The notes under the pieces are model-generated. The model saw only the letters and a list, made by a program, of their open reading frames with translations, searched no databases and was not told the origin of the DNA. A program made the position numbers and the translations under genes. 64,000 nucleotides of DNA from Acidobacteriota bacterium (lineage in GTDB: Bacteria > Acidobacteriota > Terriglobia > Terriglobales > Acidobacteriaceae): assembly GCA_021846985.1 (NCBI GenBank), contig JAJZVX010000017.1, positions 17,610 through 81,609 on the forward strand, read 5' to 3'. Every line of letters begins with the position of its first letter. Within the stretch, counting starts at the first letter, position 1. Positions 52,459 through 61,064 of the stretch are shown here, one piece after another.

Positions 52459-53193
52459 ATGACGGATCCCAGCCCCAACGTGACGCTTCGTTCGATTGCC
52501 CTGGAAGACCCCGCCACGATTCGCGTCTTCGAGAATTTTCAACTGGATTACTGCTGCGGAGGCAACCGGCCGCTGGCTGCGGCGTGCGCGGAGAAAGGCC
52601 TGAACGTGCAAGCGGTGTTGAACGCCCTGGCAGCGGTGAAGGCCGGAGACGAGGCGGCGCAGGAAGACTGGAGCCAGGCGACGCTGAGCGCGCTGATGGC
52701 GCACATTGTGGCGACCCACCACCTGTACATCCGGCAGGAACTGCCGCGGCTGCTGCCGATGGCGGAAAAGGTGGCGGCCAAACATGGACCGGCGCATCCG
52801 GAGTTCCAGCGGATCGCGAAGAGACTGGAGCAGGAAGCGGAGAACCTGACTTCGCACCTCTACAAGGAAGAATCAATTCTGTTTCCATATATTGAGGCGC
52901 TGGAGCGGAGCCGGAAAAACGAGGGCGGCGCGCCGCACGGGTGCTTTGGCACGGTGGAGAATCCGATCCGGATGATGATGATGGAGCACGAGGCGTCGGG
53001 TGCTGCGCTGGAGGCGATGCGCGAGGTGACGCAAGGCTTCACGCCGGGGGCGTGGGCGTGTCCGACGACGGTGGGCTTGCTGCACGGGCTGGCGGCATTT
53101 GAGCGGGATCTTCACCGGCATGTGCACCTGGAGAACAACCTGCTGTTCCCGCGCGCGATTGCACTGGAATCGCAGATGCTCGCCCAGCGGTAA
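52459..53193 (+). CDS. Iron-sulfur cluster repair di-iron protein (RIC/YtfE)
   Basis: A 244-residue protein that helps repair iron-sulfur clusters damaged by nitric oxide or peroxide. The N-terminal DUF542 segment has FQLDYCCGGNRPL; the hemerythrin-like domain supplies di-iron ligands in AHIVATHHLYIRQELPRL, HGPAHPEFQRI, MMEHEASGAAL and HRHVHLENNLLFPRAI. The ribosome site AGGAGG lies eight bases before the ATG. No NO-sensing regulator is adjacent. Confidence 0.93.
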   Translation: MTDPSPNVTLRSIALEDPATIRVFENFQLDYCCGGNRPLAAACAEKGLNVQAVLNALAAVKAGDEAAQEDWSQATLSALMAHIVATHHLYIRQELPRLLPMAEKVAAKHGPAHPEFQRIAKRLEQEAENLTSHLYKEESILFPYIEALERSRKNEGGAPHGCFGTVENPIRMMMMEHEASGAALEAMREVTQGFTPGAWACPTTVGLLHGLAAFERDLHRHVHLENNLLFPRAIALESQMLAQR

Positions 53194-53290
53194 ACAGGAG
53201 ATGCCCCCATGGCGCCCGCGGGGAAAAAAGTCAGACAGCCAAGGCGAATTGCGGATATGCTCTCGGAAGGGTGAAAGGAGAGTGGATATC

Positions 53291-53917
53291 GTGGAAAAGA
53301 GACGCAAGTTGCCTCATTGTCTGCCGGGTGCAATTGCCGCGGCATTTTGCTTTTGTCTGACCGTTCTTGGAACCGCGCAGGAGGTGGCTGCGCCGCCTGC
53401 GCAGAATGCCGCGGCCGCAGCACCTGCGCAATCGTCGAAGGCCACCCCGCCTGAGGAGTGGAAGACCTACACCTATCCCGAGGACGGGTTCAGCGTGCTG
53501 TTTCCGGTGGCGCCGCAACAGGCCAAGCGGGATGTGCCGACATCGGCGGGGAACTTTGAACTGCGGTCGTATATCGCGGAGATAGAGCCGATAGCGCTGT
53601 TTGTTGGGTTTTTCGACTATGGGGCGACGGCGCAGAACCGGGATCCGGACACCATGCTGCAGGGGGCCAAGAAAGGCGCGCTTGATAACTCGAAGTCGCA
53701 CCTGGTGCGGGAGAAACCGATCACATTGGGAATCTACAAAGGCCTGGAGTTCGAGGCGGAGAGCGATTCGGCGCACTTCTATGCGCGGGTTTATCTGGTG
53801 GGAACAACCCTTTACCAGACTCTGGTCGTGTATCCGCCGGACAAGCCCTACGGCGGCACATTGCCGTTCCTTAACTCGTTCCAGTTGATCGCGCGCGTTG
53901 GCAATTCAGGAGAGTAG
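53291..53917 (+). CDS. Secreted protein of unknown function
   Basis: A 208-residue exported protein: a signal segment (GAIAAAFCFCLTVLGTAQE), an Ala/Pro-rich linker, and a domain with YTYPEDGFSVLFPVAPQQAK, FELRSYIAEIEPIALFVGFF and TLYQTLVVYPPDKP. The family was not recognised. GTG 53291 is favoured because AAGGAGAG lies about ten bases upstream; GTG 53282 is closer but poorly spaced. Confidence 0.6.
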   Translation: MEKRRKLPHCLPGAIAAAFCFCLTVLGTAQEVAAPPAQNAAAAAPAQSSKATPPEEWKTYTYPEDGFSVLFPVAPQQAKRDVPTSAGNFELRSYIAEIEPIALFVGFFDYGATAQNRDPDTMLQGAKKGALDNSKSHLVREKPITLGIYKGLEFEAESDSAHFYARVYLVGTTLYQTLVVYPPDKPYGGTLPFLNSFQLIARVGNSGE

Positions 53918-53951
53918 CCGGTTCATCTCTGCAATAGTCGAGCCGGTGCGG

Positions 53952-54548
53952 TCATGTGGCCGGCGGCGGCGGAGCGGGTGTTACCGCGAGCAACCGGCAG
54001 CGGTGCTTGCTGGCGTTGGTCCATGCCAGCGACATCTCGCTCTCGATGCAGGCGCAATCGCCGGCTTCAAGAATCTCGGCCATGCCGCCGGAATCCAGTT
54101 GGAGGCGGCCCTCGATCACGTAAAGAAACGTGCTGGTTTTGCAGGAAGGATCAGGGGCGGCAGAGATGGTTCCTGGGGAGATCTCGATCATTCGGGCGAC
54201 CAGCGACAAGCCGGTGGTGGGGATGTTCAGAGGGGTGGCGCGGACCGTGTCCATGCTGCGCCCATTGCTATGAAGGTGAGCTTTCCGGGTGATGGAGAGG
54301 CTGTGTTTGGCGGGTTCAGTGAAGAAGTAGCTCATGCCAACGCCATATACACGGGCAATGGTGGCCAGTGTCGACAGCGTGGGGATCATGCGATCGGTTT
54401 CGAGCTTGGAGAGAAGCGCCGTGGAGAGGCCTGTTTCGGCAGAGAGACGGGAGAGCGTCAGGCGCTTTCGCGTACGGAGCGTGCGCAGCTTCATGCCGAT
54501 GCAATAGGCTTCGAGCGCCCACTGGGCATAGGATACGGTTTTGGACAT
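53952..54548 (-). CDS. XRE-type regulator with cupin domain
   Basis: A 198-residue transcription factor. The N-terminal helix-turn-helix LSRLSAETGLSTALLSKLET is followed by a C-terminal cupin (FLYVIEGRLQLDSG and ILEAGDCACIESEM). Such proteins often sense a small molecule through the cupin. The gap to the divergent gene holds palindromes that may be its operators. The cupin lacks clear metal-binding histidines. Confidence 0.85.
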   Translation of the reverse strand: MSKTVSYAQWALEAYCIGMKLRTLRTRKRLTLSRLSAETGLSTALLSKLETDRMIPTLSTLATIARVYGVGMSYFFTEPAKHSLSITRKAHLHSNGRSMDTVRATPLNIPTTGLSLVARMIEISPGTISAAPDPSCKTSTFLYVIEGRLQLDSGGMAEILEAGDCACIESEMSLAWTNASKHRCRLLAVTPAPPPPAT

Positions 54549-54748
54549 GGGAGTGCCTCACGAGGGAGCGTGATTCATAGAGTGGCATGGAAAGGCCGGC
54601 CGGAGACGGAGGAAAAGCTGAAGTTTTTCAGCATCCGCACGGGAGAAAGGGGGAACGAAGGCCATTTGACTTGCGAAAAGCGGCAGGAATGAGCAAAAGC
54701 TGAAGTAGAGTAGAGGGGAAATGGCGATCGGATCAAAGGCGTATGAAA

Positions 54749-54778
54749 TTGGAATAAATCTAAGATAATCTGTACTAT
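54749..54778 (+). promoter_or_regulatory. Candidate promoter in the XRE/CadC divergent gap
   Basis: TTGGAA and TACTAT are separated by 18 bases. It faces the CadC-like gene but lies more than 200 bases from it. A nearer TTCATG-18-GATAAA pair (about 54954-54983) is an alternative. Confidence 0.35.
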
Positions 54779-54807
54779 AGTCGTTTTTCGCGTTCATTGC
54801 TATTCAG

Positions 54808-54833
54808 TTACTAGGTAATGTAATTTTGATTAC
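54808..54833. promoter_or_regulatory. Paired inverted repeats, candidate operators
   Basis: TTAC-TAG-GTAA (54808-54818) and GTAAT-TTTG-ATTAC (54820-54833) are perfect inverted repeats, side by side in the AT-rich middle of the divergent gap. The two share TTAC/GTAA ends, as if bound by one dimeric protein. Confidence 0.45.
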
Positions 54834-54995
54834 TTTGCGCTCTCCTAAGGGATTTTCTGTTCCTTTGAAGAGATATTTCCGGCGCGATAATGAAGTTGTC
54901 CAGGAAGGCGGGCGTTCAACTCGCGGAGTTGCGCGGGGCCGTCCGGGGATAATTCATGTGATGAAAAGATTTTTAAGATAAAGTGCCTTGGGCAG

Positions 54996-56918
54996 GTGGG
55001 ACCGATGGCCAGAGGGCCTGTGTGCTTGAGAGGTAGCACGCAGGTGGAATGGGCGGAAACGATCTGTCCGGCGGTCACAATCTCCAAGCCGGAGGAAGAG
55101 GTGACGGCGCAGCAGCGGCAAGACGGGACGGAGATGGAAGTAGTTCTGTGCTTTGGCGGGTTTCGGCTGCGCGAGGACGGAACTCTCTATCGCGGGGAAT
55201 CAGTGGTTCATTTGCCGCCCAAGGAATTGGCGGCGCTGCGGCTGTTGCTGGAGCATGCCGGGCAGGTGGTGCCGCCGCTGCAACTGAAGAAGAGGCTATG
55301 GGGCGATGTGTATGTGACCTCGGACAGCGTTCTGAAGTGCATGTCGTCACTGCGAGCGCGTCTTGAGCCTGAGGCATGCATTCAGACGGTGTATAAGCGG
55401 GGATACCGCCTGACGGTGGAGGTTCGACGGAAGAGCGCCGGCAGGGAGGGGGAGTTGCCGCGTCTGGCGATTCTTCCTTTCGCGACGGGTCCGCTGGTGG
55501 CGGAGCATTTGGGGCTGGCGATAACGGAGGAGGCCACGGCGCGGCTCGCGAATCTGCGGCCGGCGTTTGTTTCCGTGGTAGCGCGCGACTCGGTGCTGAT
55601 GCTTGCGCGGCAGGGAAGGACGGCGCAGCAGGTGGGACAGGCACTGCGTGCGGATCTGGCACTGACGGGAAGGTTGGACGCGCTTCCTGCGCACTACCGG
55701 TTGCGGGCGGAAATGGTCGATGTGCAGGCCGGCACCCATCTTTGGGTAGAGGATCTGCTGGTGGCGCGGGAGCAGGTGGCCGGACTGGAGACGGCGCTTC
55801 TGGAGCGGATGGCTTTCCGATTGGGCGCGGCGCCGGCGATGGCGGCGGCGCATTCAGTCTCCGTGTCCGGGAGTCTGGGGGCAGAGGGATTGTCGCTGGC
55901 GGCCGGCGCGGAGATACAGGACGATCTGCAGACGCGCGAGGCATACGAGATTTTTCAGCGGGCACGCTACGAGTGGCAGACACTGGAGCGCCACCGGATG
56001 CAAGATGGGTTGCAGCATTTGTCGAGGGCGGCGGAGATGGATCCGTCTCTGGTTGCCGCCAAGGTGGATCTGGCGCATCTTTGCGTAACGCAAGCGCTCT
56101 ATGGATTCATGGCGCCGCGGGTGGCGGCGGAACTGATTTACCGGACATCGGATTCGATACCGGACTTTCCACGGCATGCGGAGGGTATGCTGCCGCCGCG
56201 GGGCTGGGTTGATTTCCACGTGGGGCACAATTTGCCCGCCGCGCTGTGGTCGTTCCGGCGCAGTGCGCATCTGCCGCACGACCCATGGGTGACGAGGGTG
56301 CGGGTGATGTTCGCATTGAGCCGGCACCGGTTTGATGAAGGCATCGAGTTGCTGCGGCGGACGCTGCGGGAAGACCCCTATTCGCCGTGGCTTCACAACC
56401 GGCTGGCGTGGGCGTTGCATTTGAACGGGCAGGCAAAAGAAAGCATGGAGCAGGTGGGGCGGGGGGCCGTGTTGTTTCCGGATCACGAAGGGACGAGTCT
56501 CTACGGAGCGATCCTATTGGCTTACAACGGGGAGGCGGACCGGGCGGTACGCCTGGCGGAGCGGCTGGTGCAAAGGCTTCCCTACTTCGACTTGGCGATG
56601 GCGGTGCATGCCTATGCCCTGTCCTGCGCGGGACGGCGGGACGAAGCGCGAACCATCCTGGACCGGCTGCAATGGCTGAGCCGGGAACGCTTTGTGATCA
56701 AGTCGTTCCTGCCTGCGGTGTATGTGCGATTGGGAGATATGGAAGGGGGGCTGGCGGAGTTGCGGTCCGCGGAGGAGGACCGGTGTCCCTGGTTTTTCCA
56801 GACGTTGGCCGATCCGCGGCTGAAGGCGCTGCGGGAGCGCGAGGAGTTCAAGGAGATGGAGGCGATCCTGGCGCGGATGGAAGAGACGGCGGCGGCGGAG
56901 GCTGCATGCGAAGGCTGA
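54996..56918 (+). CDS. CadC-like winged-helix regulator with TPR-like repeats
   Basis: A cytoplasmic regulator of about 640 residues. An N-terminal OmpR-type DNA-binding domain (FGGFRLREDGTLYRGESVVH then LPPKELAALRLLLEHAGQVV and RGYRLTVEV) is followed by an adenylate-cyclase-associated/TolB-type segment (RLAILPFATG, ADLALTGRLD, LWVEDLLVAREQVAGLE) and about ten TPR-like helical pairs (FDEGIELLRRTLREDPYSPW). No TM helix was seen. The start is uncertain: GTG 54996, ATG 55005 or ATG 55134 all keep the DNA-binding domain. Confidence 0.82.
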   Translation: MGPMARGPVCLRGSTQVEWAETICPAVTISKPEEEVTAQQRQDGTEMEVVLCFGGFRLREDGTLYRGESVVHLPPKELAALRLLLEHAGQVVPPLQLKKRLWGDVYVTSDSVLKCMSSLRARLEPEACIQTVYKRGYRLTVEVRRKSAGREGELPRLAILPFATGPLVAEHLGLAITEEATARLANLRPAFVSVVARDSVLMLARQGRTAQQVGQALRADLALTGRLDALPAHYRLRAEMVDVQAGTHLWVEDLLVAREQVAGLETALLERMAFRLGAAPAMAAAHSVSVSGSLGAEGLSLAAGAEIQDDLQTREAYEIFQRARYEWQTLERHRMQDGLQHLSRAAEMDPSLVAAKVDLAHLCVTQALYGFMAPRVAAELIYRTSDSIPDFPRHAEGMLPPRGWVDFHVGHNLPAALWSFRRSAHLPHDPWVTRVRVMFALSRHRFDEGIELLRRTLREDPYSPWLHNRLAWALHLNGQAKESMEQVGRGAVLFPDHEGTSLYGAILLAYNGEADRAVRLAERLVQRLPYFDLAMAVHAYALSCAGRRDEARTILDRLQWLSRERFVIKSFLPAVYVRLGDMEGGLAELRSAEEDRCPWFFQTLADPRLKALREREEFKEMEAILARMEETAAAEAACEG

Positions 56919-57044
56919 CGCGCGGACGGAAGCGGGGAATTTTTTAGTAAAGCGATCAAGCTCGCCAGGGTAGCGCCGCGCCTAGTAGAGTTTTTCAGAG
57001 CCGGCGCGCTCTGGGGCAGGCGGCGGCTGCGGAGGGAGGAAGGC

Positions 57045-59753
57045 ATGACGCTTCGCCGTTCGATCTGCTGGTTAACGTTTTTCGTGGCTTTGCATTGGAT
57101 GTGCGCGCAGGCGCAGGAGCCATCTTACCTGAATCCCAAGCTGGCGGCGGCGGAACGAGCCCACGACCTGGTGGGACGGATGACGCTGGACGAGAAGGTG
57201 AGCCAACTGGAGGATTGGGCGACGTCGATTCCGCGGCTGGGGATTCCCGACTACGAGACCTGGAGCGAAGCGCTGCATGGGGTTTCGCGGGCTGGGTATG
57301 CCACGGTGTTTCCGCAGGCGATCGGCATGGCGGCAACGTGGGACCGTTCGGCGGTGCGCGGCATGGGGAACGTCGTTTCGATCGAAGGGCGGGGCAAATA
57401 CAACCAGGCGCAGCGGGAGGGCAACCACCGCATTTACTACGGGCTCACGTTCTGGTCGCCGAACATCAATATCTTTCGCGATCCGCGCTGGGGGCGGGGC
57501 CAGGAGACCTATGGCGAAGATCCGTATCTGACCGGCGAGATGGGGGTGGCCTACGTGCGCGGGGTGCAGGGCGACGACTTAGATCATCTGCGCGCCGTGG
57601 CCACGAGCAAGCATTTTGCGGTGCATTCCGGGCCGGAGCCGCTACGCCACGGGTTCAATGTGGACGTCAGCCCGCGGGACCTGGAGGAGACGTATCTGCC
57701 GGCCTTCCGGGCGACGGTGGTGGAAGGGCATGTGCAGAGCGTGATGTGCGCATATAACGCGATCGATGGCTGGCCAGCCTGCACGAACCAGATGCTTCTC
57801 CAGGACTACCTGCGCACGGACTGGGGATTCAAGGGATTTGTGGTGTCGGACTGCGGCGCCATTGTGGACGTGAGCGAGGGCCACAAGAAGGCGCCGGACA
57901 TGGTGCATTCGGCGGCGCTGGCCCTGAAGGCGGGAACGGATCTTTCATGCAGCATTTGGACGCCGGGATTCAACACGCTGGGCGAGGCGGTGAAGGAGGG
58001 GCTGGTCACGGAAGAGCAAGTGACGGAGGCGGCCGAGCGGCTCTATACAGCGCGGTTCAAGCTGGGTCTGTTCGATCCGCCGGGATCGAGCCCACTGGAT
58101 CACATCTACTTCAGTCCGGATGAAACGGCGGCAAGCCGGGGACAGGCGCTGAAAGCGGCCGAAGAGAGCATGGTGCTGCTGAAGAACGACGGGGTGCTGC
58201 CGCTGAAGAGCAGGGGCAAGATCGCCGTGGTGGGCCCGACGGCCGATCTGCTGGTTTCGATTCTGGGCAACTATGTGGGGACGCCGATCTGGCCGGTGAC
58301 GCCGCTGGACGGCATGCTCCGGTTGTACGGGAAGGCGTCAATTGAGTACGCGCAGGGCTCGACACTGGCGGCGGGGGTGGGCGTGCCGGTGCCGCGGACA
58401 GCCTTCGGAATGGGGAAGGGGCTGAAGACGGAGTTCTTTGCCACGGCGGACTGGACGGGGCGTCCGTTGGCCACGGTGAACGAGCCGGAGGTGCAGCCCG
58501 GCTGGGAGAATGCGCTGCCCATCGCGCAACTGGCGACGCACAACTACTCGGTGCGGTGGACGGGGACCATCGCCGTGCCGTCGGCCGGTCATTATGTGTT
58601 CAGTGTGGAGCCCGGGGAGAGCTTTCCGTATTCGCCGCACGAGATTTTCCGGCTGAAGCTGGACGGAAAAGTGGTGGCGGAGGGCAGCCTGCGGAAGGGG
58701 GAGACTCTTACCTCGAGCGGAAGTTTCCACGACGCGCCGGGGGCTTCGCCAACGGCGCCGCCGGTGATGCATGAGCCGCAAGTTCCCGAGATTGCGGTGG
58801 ACTTTGCGGATACGAAGGCGCACGCCTTTGAATTTGAATACGCGCATTGGGGCGACGTGGAAGGCGGCGGCGTGACGCTCAAGTGGGAGGCTCCGGAAGA
58901 GGCGCAGCGCGCGGAGGCGGTCGCCAGGGCCAAGGCGGCCGACGTGGTGGTGGCGTTTGTGGGGCTGTCGCCGCAACTGGAAGGCGAAGAGATGAAATTG
59001 CAGATTTCCGGCTTCGCCGGCGGCGATCGCACCAGGCTGGGCTTGCCGGAGGCGCAGGAGAAGCTGCTGGAAGCGCTGGCGGCGACGGGGAAGCCACTGG
59101 TGGTGGTGCTGCAAAGCGGCAGCGCGGTGGCTCTGCGGTGGGCTAAAGAGCACGCGAGCGCTATTCTGGAAGCGTGGTATCCGGGGGTCGAAGGCGGCAC
59201 GGCGGTGGCGCGGACGCTGGCCGGGCTGAGCAGTCCGGCCGGAAGGCTGCCGGTGACGTTCTACGCCTCGGTGAACGATCTGCCGCCGTTCACGGATTAC
59301 TCGATGAAGGGGCGGACGTATCGCTACTTCACGGGCAAGCCGTTGTGGGGGTTTGGCTACGGGCTGAGCTATACGACGTTCAAATATGGGCCGGTGAAGC
59401 TGTCGGCGGAGAAGCTGAAGGCGGGCGATCCGCTGACGGCGACGGTGACGGTAAGGAATGCGGGCAGGATGCCGGGCGACGAGGTTGTGGAAGCGTATGT
59501 GAAGACGCCGCAGGCTGGTGGGCCGGTGCACTCGCTGGCCGGGTTTGAACGCGTGTACATTCCGGCGGGGATGAGCAAGGAAGTGACGCTGAAGATCGAT
59601 CCGCGCCAGATTTCGAGCGTGGATGAGGCCGGGAACCGGTCGGTGCTGGCGGGGAAGTACACGCTGAGCGTGGGCGGAGCCCAGCCCGAGGAGACGGAGG
59701 CCAAGTCAGAGGCGAGTTTCGAGGTGGAGGGGACGGCGGGGCTGCCGAAGTGA
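57045..59753 (+). CDS. Secreted GH3 beta-glycosidase with PA14 domain
   Basis: A 902-residue exported enzyme of the beta-glucosidase/beta-xylosidase type. A signal peptide (WLTFFVALHWMCAQAQ) precedes the GH3 N-domain with MTLDEKVSQLEDWA, the catalytic nucleophile Asp269 in FVVSDCGAI, then a PA14 insertion (about 460-610, YSVRWTGTIAVPSAGHYVFS) before the C-domain (VVVAFVGLSPQLEGEEM) and a fibronectin-III-like end (GDEVVEAYVK). PA14 insertions shape substrate choice in known enzymes. GGAGGGAGGAAGG precedes the ATG. Confidence 0.92.
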   Translation: MTLRRSICWLTFFVALHWMCAQAQEPSYLNPKLAAAERAHDLVGRMTLDEKVSQLEDWATSIPRLGIPDYETWSEALHGVSRAGYATVFPQAIGMAATWDRSAVRGMGNVVSIEGRGKYNQAQREGNHRIYYGLTFWSPNINIFRDPRWGRGQETYGEDPYLTGEMGVAYVRGVQGDDLDHLRAVATSKHFAVHSGPEPLRHGFNVDVSPRDLEETYLPAFRATVVEGHVQSVMCAYNAIDGWPACTNQMLLQDYLRTDWGFKGFVVSDCGAIVDVSEGHKKAPDMVHSAALALKAGTDLSCSIWTPGFNTLGEAVKEGLVTEEQVTEAAERLYTARFKLGLFDPPGSSPLDHIYFSPDETAASRGQALKAAEESMVLLKNDGVLPLKSRGKIAVVGPTADLLVSILGNYVGTPIWPVTPLDGMLRLYGKASIEYAQGSTLAAGVGVPVPRTAFGMGKGLKTEFFATADWTGRPLATVNEPEVQPGWENALPIAQLATHNYSVRWTGTIAVPSAGHYVFSVEPGESFPYSPHEIFRLKLDGKVVAEGSLRKGETLTSSGSFHDAPGASPTAPPVMHEPQVPEIAVDFADTKAHAFEFEYAHWGDVEGGGVTLKWEAPEEAQRAEAVARAKAADVVVAFVGLSPQLEGEEMKLQISGFAGGDRTRLGLPEAQEKLLEALAATGKPLVVVLQSGSAVALRWAKEHASAILEAWYPGVEGGTAVARTLAGLSSPAGRLPVTFYASVNDLPPFTDYSMKGRTYRYFTGKPLWGFGYGLSYTTFKYGPVKLSAEKLKAGDPLTATVTVRNAGRMPGDEVVEAYVKTPQAGGPVHSLAGFERVYIPAGMSKEVTLKIDPRQISSVDEAGNRSVLAGKYTLSVGGAQPEETEAKSEASFEVEGTAGLPK

Positions 59754-60137
59754 GGCAAAGCGCGCGGGCAGAGCGATGTGTATGTCCGGGCCGCTGAGGA
59801 GAGTTGGCAAAGCCTGCGCAGGGCGGGGGATGCTTTCTGCCACAGTTCATCCAGTCTGGGCAGTTTCATCTGTCGATCTAGGCGATCGAGCGGGTGTGAT
59901 GCGTAATGCCATGGGCTGAAAGGCCAAGATTTCTGGGGTGATTGGTGTCACACCGCAGTTTCCGCCGGATGAGGAATAATCCTGGACAATGGCGGTAGAC
60001 TTGCCCGTGTCCAAGTAGGGAACAGGCGGCGTGGCGCGGCGGTTTGCCATGTGCTTGGATCTGCATGGTCCGACGAAGGTGAAGCTGTCAAATACTGGCC
60101 AGAGAAGGGTGCTGGCCGAAGGTGGAGACCTGTCTTC
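59754..60137. other. Gap before the NfnA-like gene
   Basis: No convincing gene. A minus-strand open frame of 112 codons (59847-60185) has no recognisable domain and overlaps the start of the next gene. No promoter or hairpin stands out. Confidence 0.4.
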
Positions 60138-61064
60138 ATGTACAAAATAGTCGACGCCCGCGCGGTTGGGCTCAATATCAAGCAATTCACGATTGAGGCG
60201 CCACGGATAGCGCGCAAGCAGCGTCCGGGGCAGTTTTTGATTCTACGCTTGCACGAGAAGGGCGAACGGATTCCGCTGACTATCAAGGGCTCGGACCCGG
60301 AGGCGGGCACGGTGACGATAGTGGCGCAGGCCGTGGGCAAGACGACCTCGATGCTGAACTGTCTGGAGGCCGGCGACTCGATCATGGACATGGTGGGACC
60401 GCTGGGGCGTCCGTCGGAGGTGGAGAAGTTCGGCACGGTGGCGATCCTGGCCGGGAGCGTGGGCACCGCGATGGCGCTGCCAACGGCGAAAGCGCTGAAG
60501 GAGGCTGGCAACCACGTGGTGTTCATCGAGGGAGCGCGCAGCCGGGAGATGGTGGTTTTTGAGGACGAGGTGCGCGTGGCCAGCACCGAGACTTACATAA
60601 TGACCGACGACGGAACCTATGGCGAGCAGGGGCTGGTGACCAAAAAACTGAACCAGTTGCTGGCCGAGGGGCGCAAGATCGACTTTGTGCTGGCGGTGGG
60701 TCCGGTGCCGATGATGCGGGCGGTGGCGCAGATCACCACGCCTCTGGGCATCAGAACCATGGTGAGCTTGAACTCGATCATGGTGGACGGGACGGGGATG
60801 TGTGGAGGCTGCCGGGTGCTTCTGGGAACGGAAAGCAGGTTTGCCTGCGTGGACGGGCCGGAGTTCGACGCTTCGAAGGTCAACTTCGAGGTGCTGATGC
60901 AGCGCAACACCATGTACCGGGAAAAAGAGTGCCTGTCGATGAAGGAGTTTGAGGCGCACCGGGAGGAAGAACTGGCGCAGATGCGCGCCGAGATTGCCGC
61001 GAAGGAAGAGGAAGTGGCCCGGCTTCGCGCGGAATTGGCTGCCGAGGAAACCCACTATGCCTGA
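60138..61064 (+). CDS. NfnA-like ferredoxin-NADP reductase subunit
   Basis: A 308-residue flavoprotein of the PyrK/NfnA type. It has an FAD-binding segment (QFLILRLHEKGERIPLTI), an NAD-binding region (VAILAGSVGTAMALPTAK) and a 2Fe-2S cluster site (GTGMCGGCRVLLGTESRFAC). A C-terminal extension of about 35 residues (EELAQMRAEIAAKEEEVARL) is a probable coiled coil not usual for NfnA. The next gene starts eight bases before its stop. In known pairs the complex exchanges electrons among NADPH, NADH and ferredoxin. Confidence 0.85.
   Translation: MYKIVDARAVGLNIKQFTIEAPRIARKQRPGQFLILRLHEKGERIPLTIKGSDPEAGTVTIVAQAVGKTTSMLNCLEAGDSIMDMVGPLGRPSEVEKFGTVAILAGSVGTAMALPTAKALKEAGNHVVFIEGARSREMVVFEDEVRVASTETYIMTDDGTYGEQGLVTKKLNQLLAEGRKIDFVLAVGPVPMMRAVAQITTPLGIRTMVSLNSIMVDGTGMCGGCRVLLGTESRFACVDGPEFDASKVNFEVLMQRNTMYREKECLSMKEFEAHREEELAQMRAEIAAKEEEVARLRAELAAEETHYA

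Noticed and set aside
59847..60185. 112-codon minus-strand frame before the NfnA-like gene
   Set aside because: Overlaps the start of a well-supported gene and has no domain or ribosome site, though chance coding cannot be excluded.
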